From Blastocatellia bacterium (GTDB lineage Bacteria; Acidobacteriota; Blastocatellia; Pyrinomonadales; Pyrinomonadaceae), in NCBI GenBank assembly GCA_013695495.1, contig JACDAK010000047.1, positions 1 through 10,404 of the forward strand: a DNA stretch of 10,404 nucleotides, written 5' to 3'. Under the pieces are notes generated by a model. That model saw nothing but the letters and a program-made list of their open reading frames with translations, made no database searches and was not told the DNA's origin. How positions within the stretch are numbered: position 1 is the stretch's first letter; the number at the start of each line of letters is the position of its first letter. Both the position numbers and the translations under genes were made by a program. This document shows, one piece after another, positions 5,861 to 10,404 of this stretch.

Positions 5861-6360
5861 AGCTCTCCGACCTGTTTGCCGCGAAGCCGCGCGACGTCCA
5901 TCGGGTCCTTCATCCGGGTCAGCCCGTTAAAGGTGGCACGCACAACGTTATGCGCATTCGTCGAGCCGAGGATCTTGGTCCGTACGTTGTGAACGCCCAG
6001 TGCCTGAAGCACTAAACGAACCGCGCCGCCTGCGATAACACCCGTACCTTCCGCTGCGGGCTTCAACAAAACGCGGCCGGCTCCGTATTCGCCGATAAGC
6101 TCGTGAGGCAGCGTACCGTCGATCAACGGAACGCGGATCAGGCTGTTCTTTGCCGCTTCCACCGCTTTCTTGATCGCATTCGGAACCTCTTTCGCTTTTC
6201 CAGTACCAAACCCGACGTGGCCGGCTTCATCACCAACAACGACGAGGGCCGCGAAGGACATATTCTTGCCGCCCTTGACCACCTTGGTAACGCGGTTGAT
6301 GTGGATCAATTGATCCTTGAGGATCAATCCGTTCGGAGAAATTCGCTGTTTACTGTTCAT
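5854..6360 (-). CDS. rpsE: 30S ribosomal protein S5 (uS5)
   Basis: Small-subunit body protein that lines the mRNA entry channel and affects decoding accuracy. It has 168 residues, as expected. The N-terminal double-stranded-RNA-binding-like domain holds RVTKVVKGGKNMSFAALVVV and GHVGFGTGKAKEVPNAI. The C-terminal domain holds GTGVIAGGAVRLVLQALGVHNV and STNAHNVVRATFNGL. The ATG at 6360 (MNSKQRISPNG) is chosen because a purine-rich AGGAAGAA precedes it and the length fits; an in-frame GTG at 6396 would add 12 residues lying inside rplR. The start overlaps the end of rplR by 11 bp, so the two are probably translationally coupled. Confidence 0.97.
   Translation of the reverse strand: MNSKQRISPNGLILKDQLIHINRVTKVVKGGKNMSFAALVVVGDEAGHVGFGTGKAKEVPNAIKKAVEAAKNSLIRVPLIDGTLPHELIGEYGAGRVLLKPAAEGTGVIAGGAVRLVLQALGVHNVRTKILGSTNAHNVVRATFNGLTRMKDPMDVARLRGKQVGELI
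6303..6330 (-). repeat. Nested inverted repeats in the first codons of rpsE
   Basis: GGATCAATTGATCC (6303-6316) is a perfect 14-bp palindrome. Its ATTGATCC half can also pair with GGATCAAT at 6321-6328 to give an 8-bp stem with a TTGA tetraloop. The two pairings exclude each other. The region codes for S5 residues about 11-19 (GLILKDQLI), roughly 30-57 nt inside the gene. It may be chance from the repeated codons for Leu-Ile and Asp-Gln. Confidence 0.35.
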
Positions 6361-6760
6361 TACTGTTATCTTCTTCCTGCTCCTTTTCCTGCGCACCCTC
6401 GTTCTTGTTCAATCCGCCTTCTCGCGACGCGTCAAGCAACGCTTTCACACGTCCGTGATACACATAGCCTCCGCGGTCAAATACCACCTGCGAAACGCCT
6501 GCGGCTGTGGCACGCTCGGCGATCGCTTGGCCGACGCGGACGGCCGCGTCTACATTCCCGCCCGTCTCCCCGCGAAGGTCCTTTTCAGTGGTCGAAGCCG
6601 TCGCAAGCGTTTTGCCGCTGTCGTCGTCGATCACCTGTGCGTATATGTGGTTCAGGCTGCGATAGACCGCCAATCTCGGGCGCTCTGACGAACCGCGAAC
6701 TTTCTTCCGGATCCGGCTGTGTACCGCCCTGCGGATACTTCCTCTACTCTTCTGTGCCAT
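6350..6760 (-). CDS. rplR: 50S ribosomal protein L18 (uL18) with acidic C-terminal tail
   Basis: Binds 5S rRNA in the central protuberance together with L5. It has 136 residues; the family is usually 115-122. The core is typical: basic N-terminus SRIRKKVRGSSERPRLAVYRS, then NHIYAQVIDDDSGKTLATAST, then VVFDRGGYVYHGRVKALLDASREGGL, which is where L18 normally ends. Residues 118-136 (NKNEGAQEKEQEEDNSNEQ) are a hydrophilic acidic tail. The tail is encoded across the rpsE ribosome-binding site and runs 11 bp past the rpsE start, as if an older stop codon had been lost. The ATG at 6760 has AGGGA with a 7-nt spacer, which rules out the in-frame codon at 6802. Confidence 0.97.
   Translation of the reverse strand: MAQKSRGSIRRAVHSRIRKKVRGSSERPRLAVYRSLNHIYAQVIDDDSGKTLATASTTEKDLRGETGGNVDAAVRVGQAIAERATAAGVSQVVFDRGGYVYHGRVKALLDASREGGLNKNEGAQEKEQEEDNSNEQ
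6371..6378 (-). promoter_or_regulatory. Ribosome-binding site of rpsE
   Basis: AGGAAGAA lies upstream of the ATG at 6360, inside the rplR tail codons for Gln-Glu-Glu. It supports 6360 over the GTG at 6396. The spacing from AGGA is rather long (14 nt), but purines continue towards the start. Confidence 0.5.
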
Positions 6761-6767
6761 ATCGTTA

Positions 6768-6772
6768 TCCCT
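6768..6772 (-). promoter_or_regulatory. Ribosome-binding site of rplR
   Basis: AGGGA with a 7-nt spacer precedes the ATG at 6760 and fixes the L18 start (MAQKSRGS). Confidence 0.65.
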
Positions 6773-6780
6773 GACAATCG

Positions 6781-6797
6781 CCTGCAAAATGTGCAGG
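6781..6797 (-). promoter_or_regulatory. Hairpin in the rplF-rplR gap
   Basis: CCTGCA (6797-6792 on the mRNA) pairs perfectly with TGCAGG (6786-6781) around a 5-nt loop CATTT. It lies between the rplF stop and the rplR ribosome-binding site. No U-tract follows. A stability or spacing role is possible. Confidence 0.35.
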
Positions 6798-6805
6798 AAC
6801 AAATT

Positions 6806-7366
6806 CTATTTACCGGTCTTGCCCGGCTTCAGCCGGTATAACTTGTCTGCGTATCGAACGCCCTTTCCTTTGTATGCATCGGGCTTTCTAAGACGGTTGA
6901 GTTCCGCGGCCACCTGTCCCAACATCTGCTTATCAATACCCGAGAGGGTCAATGTGAGCTGATACTGGTTGATCGAAGTTTTCTGACCTACACGTTCTGC
7001 CTTTGCCTCAATTCCTTGTGGAAGGTTATAGATGACCGGGTGCGAATATCCCAAAGCGAACACGATCTTCTGACCCTGCACCTCTGCCTTGTAACCAACG
7101 CCGACCAAATCCATTTCCTTCTTAAAGCCCTCGGTAACCCCGACGACCGCGTTGTTCGCGAGAGCCCGCGCCAATCCGTGAAACGCCGCGTCCTTTTCAC
7201 TCGTCCGTTCCGCTATCAGTGCCGAATCTTCCTGCTTGAATGTGATGCCCTCGGGTATCAGCGTCGTGAGGGTTCCCTTTGGCCCCTTGACCTCAAGCGA
7301 CGAGTCCTTGATCGCGACGGTAACGCCCGATGGGATCGTAATGGGTTTTTTTCCTACTCGTGACAT
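6806..7366 (-). CDS. rplF: 50S ribosomal protein L6 (uL6)
   Basis: Large-subunit protein near the sarcin-ricin loop and the factor-binding site. It has 186 residues (E. coli 177) and two tandem L6 folds. The N-terminus SRVGKKPITIPSGV and the KGPKGTL turn are family hallmarks. The second half holds VGVGYKAEVQGQKIVFALGYSHPV and ends with LRKPDAYKGKGVRYADKLYRLKPGKTGK, the conserved C-terminal L6 signature. The ATG at 7366 fits the family start exactly, although the preceding AATAAGATT contains no good Shine-Dalgarno. It lies 35 bp after rpsH. Nothing is disrupted. Confidence 0.98.
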   Translation of the reverse strand: MSRVGKKPITIPSGVTVAIKDSSLEVKGPKGTLTTLIPEGITFKQEDSALIAERTSEKDAAFHGLARALANNAVVGVTEGFKKEMDLVGVGYKAEVQGQKIVFALGYSHPVIYNLPQGIEAKAERVGQKTSINQYQLTLTLSGIDKQMLGQVAAELNRLRKPDAYKGKGVRYADKLYRLKPGKTGK

Positions 7367-7401
7367 AATCTTATTGTTCGTCGGGAAATGCCTGACGCTT
7401 T

Positions 7402-7794
7402 TTAGTAAACCTGTGCGAGGATCTCGCCGCCGACCTTCTCACTTTTCGCACGCTTCCCGCTCATCAATCCTTGCGAAGTTGAGATGATGTTGATCCCATA
7501 TCCGCCCAAAACGCGGGGGATCTCACCTGCACCGACATAGACGCGTCGGCCCGGCCGCGACACACGCGACAAATGGGTGATTGACGATGTTCCTTTCGCG
7601 TCATAACGCAGAAAGATTCGGATCATGAACTTGGTGCCCTCGCCCTTGGGGCTAAAGCTGTTGATGTAACCCTCTTCTTTCAGGATCCTCGCTACTTCCA
7701 ACTTCAATTTCGAACCGGGAATGTCTACGCGCGGATGATTCGCTCTGATAGCATTGCGAATTCGCGTCAGCATGTCGGCTATTGGATCTGTCAT
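7402..7794 (-). CDS. rpsH: 30S ribosomal protein S8 (uS8)
   Basis: Primary 16S rRNA binder (helix 21) and, in E. coli, the autogenous repressor of the spc operon acting at the rplE start. It has 130 residues, the normal length. It starts MTDPIADMLTRIRNAIRANH and ends with the signature STSQGLMSGKRAKSEKVGGEIL, whose Ser-Thr-Ser contacts RNA. The middle shows GYINSFSPKG and the usual strands. The start ATG at 7794 is supported by GGAG with a 10-nt spacer; the longer in-frame reading from 7854 has no family support. An RNA structure upstream of rplE in this window lies where an S8 target would be expected. Confidence 0.98.
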   Translation of the reverse strand: MTDPIADMLTRIRNAIRANHPRVDIPGSKLKLEVARILKEEGYINSFSPKGEGTKFMIRIFLRYDAKGTSSITHLSRVSRPGRRVYVGAGEIPRVLGGYGINIISTSQGLMSGKRAKSEKVGGEILAQVY

Positions 7795-7804
7795 TCTCTT
7801 TAAA

Positions 7805-7808
7805 CTCC
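7805..7808 (-). promoter_or_regulatory. Ribosome-binding site of rpsH
   Basis: GGAG lies 10 nt before the ATG at 7794 and supports MTDPIADML as the S8 start. Confidence 0.55.
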
Positions 7809-7860
7809 GTAATAAAATTGTGGTGGTTCGGCCTACGCCGCCTTCCACAGCCAAATCTTC

Positions 7861-8166
7861 TTACCAGCTCGATTTCACGACGCCGGGGATCTGCCCTTCA
7901 AGAGCAAGTTCACGAAGCGCGATACGCGATATGCCGAATTTTCGGACAAATCCGCGTGAGCGGCCGGTCTGCGAGCAGCGGTTGCGCACCCGAGTGGGAC
8001 TACCGTCGCGAGGCATCTTCTGCAGCTTCATCACAGCGGCGTCCACCTCTTCGGTCGTAGATTTCGGATTGTTTATTATCCGCTTCGCTTCCGCACGGCG
8101 ATCTGCCCACAGGGCGACGCGACGCTTACGCTTTTCGTTCTTTACAATTTTGCTGATCTTTGCCAT
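7861..8166 (-). CDS. rpsN: 30S ribosomal protein S14 (uS14), long zinc-free form
   Basis: Small-subunit head protein. It has 101 residues, the length of the long zinc-free class; the zinc-binding class is about 61 residues. Only one cysteine is present (RNRCSQTGRSRG), so the CXXC pair is absent. The conserved ending FGISRIALRELALEGQIPGVVKSSW identifies the family. The N-terminus AKISKIVKNEKRKRR is basic. The ATG at 8166 is 17 bp after rplE. Its ribosome-binding site is modest (CAGGTTTAG, then AAAAGAA). The operon thus pairs a zinc-free S14 with zinc-type S4 and L36. Confidence 0.98.
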   Translation of the reverse strand: MAKISKIVKNEKRKRRVALWADRRAEAKRIINNPKSTTEEVDAAVMKLQKMPRDGSPTRVRNRCSQTGRSRGFVRKFGISRIALRELALEGQIPGVVKSSW

Positions 8167-8183
8167 TTCTTTTACTAAACCTG

Positions 8184-8723
8184 CTATTGCTTGAAAGGCA
8201 TTCCCATCGCTTTCAGCAGCGAGCGTGCCTGTTCGTCATTCGGGGCAGTAGTAACGATCGAGATGTTCATACCCCGCGTCTTATCAACCCTGTTAAAATC
8301 GATCTCAGGAAAAATAAGCTGCTCGCGAACGCCCAGCGTGTAATTTCCGCGTCCGTCAAAAGCTTTGCCCGAGATGCCGCGAAAGTCGCGAACCCGCGGA
8401 AGAGCAACCGAGATCAACCGGTCGAGAAATTCGTACATCCGGTCGCCTCGCAGTGTCACCATCGTGCCGATACTCATTCCCTGGCGAAGCTTAAAAGCCG
8501 CGATCGACTTCTTCGCCTTTGTCACAACCGGCTTCTGTCCCGTTATGGTCTTCAGCTCTTCGGTCGCAACGTCAAGGATCTTTGCATTCGAGCTTGCTTC
8601 ACCAAGTCCCATGTTCACGATGATCTTTTCGATCTTCGGAACCGCCATCGGATTCTTGATCTCGAACTCTTTTGCGAGTGCCGGAGCTATCTCGCTCTTA
8701 TATTTTTCTCTAAGTCTTGCCAT
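8184..8723 (-). CDS. rplE: 50S ribosomal protein L5 (uL5)
   Basis: Binds 5S rRNA with L18 and forms part of the B1b bridge to S13. It has 179 residues, the same as E. coli. The start MARLREKYKSEIAPALAKEF is followed by PKIEKIIVNMGLGEA, then GQKPVVTKAKKSIAAFKLRQG, then DRLISVALPRVRDFRGI; the end is DKTRGMNISIVTTAPNDEQA and then the C-terminus, all typical. The ATG at 8723 is supported by GAGGAA with a 9-nt spacer. The in-frame codon at 8765 would add 14 residues that lie within a structured leader and is rejected. The gene lies 68 bp after rplX. Confidence 0.98.
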   Translation of the reverse strand: MARLREKYKSEIAPALAKEFEIKNPMAVPKIEKIIVNMGLGEASSNAKILDVATEELKTITGQKPVVTKAKKSIAAFKLRQGMSIGTMVTLRGDRMYEFLDRLISVALPRVRDFRGISGKAFDGRGNYTLGVREQLIFPEIDFNRVDKTRGMNISIVTTAPNDEQARSLLKAMGMPFKQ

Positions 8724-8732
8724 TTCCTGATG

Positions 8733-8781
8733 TTCCTCGTTTCGGGACCCGGTCCGGCTCGTCACCAGCCATTACCGAAAC
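8733..8781 (-). promoter_or_regulatory. Candidate RNA regulatory element before rplE (possible S8 target)
   Basis: On the mRNA GTTTCG (8781-8776) pairs with CGAAAC (8744-8739). Between them lie two further stems placed back to back: GGCT/AGCC (8770-8767 with 8759-8756) and GGAC/GTCC (8755-8752 with 8748-8745). GTAAT (8775-8771) stays unpaired. The result is a compact three-way junction. The GAGGAA ribosome-binding site (8738-8733) starts at the very next base. In E. coli S8 represses the spc operon at this same rplX-rplE junction. The pairing is read by eye, and the S8 link is inferred from position. Confidence 0.4.
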
Positions 8782-8791
8782 TCAAACGGTC

Positions 8792-9211
8792 CTATCCTGC
8801 GTCTTCCTCTTTCTCAGCCTTGCTCTCTTTCTTACCGAACACATTGATGATCGGGACGATCTCGCCGCTTTTCGCGATACGAACCTTTTCGCCGTCACGA
8901 ACCTCGTACTTAACGCGTGTCGGCTTGCCTGTCTTCGGATCAATAAGCGCAACGTTAGAAATGTTCACCCACGCTTCCTGCTCCTTAATGCCGCCTTCCT
9001 GATTGAGCTGCGGAACCGCCTTGCGGTGACGCTTCATCAACATCGCGCCTTCAACCTTCACCTTACCGTTCCGGGCATCGACCTCAATGACCTTGCCGCG
9101 AAAAGGCTGCCGCTTGCCGTCTGCGTCGTAACGGTTAAATTCTCTTCCCGAAATGAACACGACCTGGTCGCCGCGTTTGATCCTGCTTTTTGCTGTTCCT
9201 GCCGTCTTCAT
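8792..9211 (-). CDS. rplX: 50S ribosomal protein L24 (uL24) with KOW-loop insertion and charged tail
   Basis: Early 50S assembly protein located near the peptide exit. It has 139 residues (E. coli 104). The KOW region runs from about 11 to 54: IKRGDQVVFISG, then EFNRYDADGKRQPF, then RGKVIEVDARNGKVKVEG. Against the usual compact GKDKGKRGKV-type turn this is about 10 residues longer. MLMKRHRKAVPQLNQEGGI and NISNVALIDPKTGKPTRV are typical of bacterial L24. The end (KKESKAEKEEDAG, about 127-139) is a charged extension. The start at ATG 9211 has GGAGGT (9228-9223) within the last rplN codons and an 11-nt spacer. Only 4 bp separate it from rplN, so coupling is likely. Confidence 0.97.
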   Translation of the reverse strand: MKTAGTAKSRIKRGDQVVFISGREFNRYDADGKRQPFRGKVIEVDARNGKVKVEGAMLMKRHRKAVPQLNQEGGIKEQEAWVNISNVALIDPKTGKPTRVKYEVRDGEKVRIAKSGEIVPIINVFGKKESKAEKEEDAG

Positions 9212-9215
9212 ATCC

Positions 9216-9584
9216 TTATATAACCTCCGGAGCGAGGCTGACGATCTTCATAAAATTCTTTTCACGAAGCTCACGGGCAACCGGTCCGAACACACGCGTT
9301 CCAACCGGGGTGCCGTCGTCCTTGATCAGAACCGCTGCATTCTCGTCGAATCGGATGTACGTTCCGTCCTTACGACGAACTTCTTTCCGCGTTCTAACGA
9401 CAACCGCGTTGTAAACCTTACCCTTTTTCGCCGTACCGTCCGGCGCCGCTTCCTTCACGGTAACCTTTATCTTGTCGCCTAGCCGAGCGATCTTCGCTGT
9501 CGAGCCGCCGATAGGGGCGATCATTTCAACACGCTTCGCACCCGAATTGTCTGCGACCGCTAACGAGGTCTGCATCTGAATCAT
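9216..9584 (-). CDS. rplN: 50S ribosomal protein L14 (uL14)
   Basis: Large-subunit protein at the intersubunit face (bridges B5/B8). It has 122 residues, the standard length. MIQMQTSLAVADNSGAKRVEMI opens it. The signature stretch VYNAVVVRTRKEVRRKDGTYIRFDENAAVLI follows, then GTRVFGPVARELREKNFMKIVSLAPEVI to the end. The ATG at 9584 has a strong GAGGTG with a short spacer. The last codons also provide the GGAGGT ribosome-binding site of rplX. No oddity is seen; this is the most conventional gene of the window. Confidence 0.98.
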   Translation of the reverse strand: MIQMQTSLAVADNSGAKRVEMIAPIGGSTAKIARLGDKIKVTVKEAAPDGTAKKGKVYNAVVVRTRKEVRRKDGTYIRFDENAAVLIKDDGTPVGTRVFGPVARELREKNFMKIVSLAPEVI

Positions 9585-9632
9585 ATCTTCACCTCAAACT
9601 ACCTGGCCTACACCGGCCAAAATACTAACACC

Positions 9633-10139
9633 TTAGAGCTGCGCTTTCTGGATGATCTCAACCACACGCCAACGCTTCCGGGCCGATAGGGGACGCGTTT
9701 CCACTATTCGAACGCGGTCACCGATCTTCGCGCCCATAACGTCATGGGCCATGAATTTCTTTCTTTTCTTGACGTACTTGCGATACATCGGATGCTTAAC
9801 AAGCCGGTCCACACGAACAACGACCGTATTCGTCATCTTGTCCGATGAAACGATGCCGATCTTCTCCGCACGCTTGCCCTTATTCTGGGCTTGACCAGCA
9901 TCGACAGATGAAACTGGCCCATCGGGGGCTGCCTCTTTCTTCGCTCGAGTTCGAACCGGCTTCTGTTCGGCCTCCGGTGAAGCTGCTTCCGCCGTCGGAG
10001 CCGCCTCAACTGCCGATTCGTCACCCGAATCTTCCGCGGCCGCCGCCTCAACCTCAGTTTCCGGCGCAGCCTCCGTCTCTACATGCTCAGCAGCCGCATC
10101 AACGTTCTCTTCTACTTCGTCTGTTTTCTTCTTGGCCAT
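9633..10139 (-). CDS. rpsQ: 30S ribosomal protein S17 (uS17) with long acidic N-terminal extension
   Basis: Binds the 5' domain of 16S rRNA. It has 168 residues, twice the family's usual 80-90. The S17 OB-fold core occupies about 88-168: KIGIVSSDKMTNTVVVRVDR, VKHPMYRKYVKKRKKFMAHD, GDRVRIVETRPLSARKRWRVVEII. Residues 1-87 are an added low-complexity tail: the first 60 contain 19 Asp/Glu and 17 Ala, then comes a short basic and proline-containing linker (KPVRTRAKKEAAPDGP). The tail is in frame, with no stop and no ATG before Met102 inside the core, so the ATG at 10139 (MAKKKTDEVEE) is the only credible start. AGAGAAG lies just upstream. The gap to rpmC is 23 bp. Confidence 0.93.
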   Translation of the reverse strand: MAKKKTDEVEENVDAAAEHVETEAAPETEVEAAAAEDSGDESAVEAAPTAEAASPEAEQKPVRTRAKKEAAPDGPVSSVDAGQAQNKGKRAEKIGIVSSDKMTNTVVVRVDRLVKHPMYRKYVKKRKKFMAHDVMGAKIGDRVRIVETRPLSARKRWRVVEIIQKAQL

Positions 10140-10162
10140 TTTCTTCTCTGATTTTACTTAGC

Positions 10163-10378
10163 CTAGCTGCCGGCCTCTTCCTTTGATTTCTGCCCGATCA
10201 ATGTGTAAACACGTGCCAGAGTCTTTTTCTCGCGGCGGATGTCGTTAACCGTCTCACCAACGCCCAGCGTCTTTCGGAATTTAAGCCGGAAGAGCGATTC
10301 TTTAAGTGCGTCAGCCTGTTCGTTCAGTTCCTCAGCATTCATTTCGCGAAGCTGATCCATTTGTTCCTTGCGTTTCAT
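10163..10378 (-). CDS. rpmC: 50S ribosomal protein L29 (uL29)
   Basis: Small two-helix protein at the peptide exit that forms part of the docking site for trigger factor and SRP with L23. It has 71 residues (E. coli 63). The motif order is typical: QLREMNAEELNEQADALKES, LFRLKFRKTLGVGETVNDI and RREKKTLARVYTLIGQK. A short acidic end (SKEEAGS) is present. The ATG at 10378 is 2 bp after the stop of the preceding frame, with AAGGGGG in the last codons of that frame as ribosome-binding site. It precedes rpsQ, the standard L16-L29-S17 order. Confidence 0.97.
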   Translation of the reverse strand: MKRKEQMDQLREMNAEELNEQADALKESLFRLKFRKTLGVGETVNDIRREKKTLARVYTLIGQKSKEEAGS

Positions 10379-10380
10379 AT

Positions 10381-10404
10381 CTAGACTACGCCCCCTTCCA
10401 TATC
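10381..10404 (-). CDS. rplP: Probable last seven codons of ribosomal protein L16
   Basis: The right edge, read on the minus strand, ends DMEGGVV before a TAG at 10383-10381, two bases ahead of rpmC. In this operon the preceding gene is nearly always rplP, and L16 often ends in a loose Glu/Gly/Val-rich tail. Seven residues cannot prove identity; the call rests on position. Confidence 0.5.
   Translation of the reverse strand, partial: DMEGGVV

Noticed and set aside
7821..7848. Imperfect hairpin in the rpsN-rpsH gap
   Set aside because: Pairing needs several mismatches and the perfect core is only 4 bp; insufficient support.
8160..9002. A 280-codon open frame on the plus strand
   Set aside because: It runs antisense through rplE and rplX, both certain genes, and its product shows no family features.
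9604..9619. TGGCC/GGCCA inverted repeat in the rpsQ-rplN gap
   Set aside because: Only a 5-bp stem with no U-tract or further structure; expected by chance in GC-rich gaps.

Overview
The window is one uninterrupted block of bacterial translation and secretion genes, all on the minus strand. It is the spc operon running straight into the alpha operon. In transcription order (right to left) it holds the probable last codons of rplP, then rpmC, rpsQ, rplN, rplX, rplE, rpsN, rpsH, rplF, rplR, rpsE, rpmD, rplO, secY, adk, map, infA, rpmJ, rpsM, rpsK and the first 189 codons of rpsD. rpsD leaves the window at the left edge; by the usual order rpoA and rplQ would follow. No rRNA, tRNA, mobile element, CRISPR array or integrated cassette is visible.

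The order secY-adk-map-infA-rpmJ-rpsM-rpsK-rpsD is widespread in Gram-positive bacteria, Acidobacteriota and related phyla; in E. coli adk, map and infA lie elsewhere. The moderate G+C, the long non-zinc S14, the zinc-type S4 and L36, and the general look of SecY, MetAP and S14 suggest Acidobacteriota (possibly Blastocatellia-like). This is inference from remembered family sequences, not a database result.

Region by region: 10404-8184 encodes L16 (end), L29, S17, L14, L24 and L5. 8166-5075 encodes S14, S8, L6, L18, S5, L30 and L15. 5026-3608 is the SecY translocon channel. 3538-2007 holds adenylate kinase and methionine aminopeptidase. 1934-1 encodes IF-1, L36, S13, S11 and S4. Together they supply ribosome parts, an initiation factor, removal of the initiator methionine, adenylate balance and the membrane exit channel, all growth-rate-linked functions. 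Gaps run from an 11-bp overlap (rplR/rpsE) to 161 bp (rpsK-rpsD).

I see no new multi-gene system. The points worth attention are: (1) unusual acidic or low-complexity extensions on several ribosomal proteins, above all an N-terminal tail of about 87 residues on S17; (2) an insertion in the L24 KOW loop and a long periplasmic loop in SecY; (3) structured intercistronic RNA, especially a potential three-way junction ending exactly at the rplE ribosome-binding site, a multi-hairpin rpsD leader, and a terminator-like hairpin before adk. These RNA structures were found by eye and not folded computationally.
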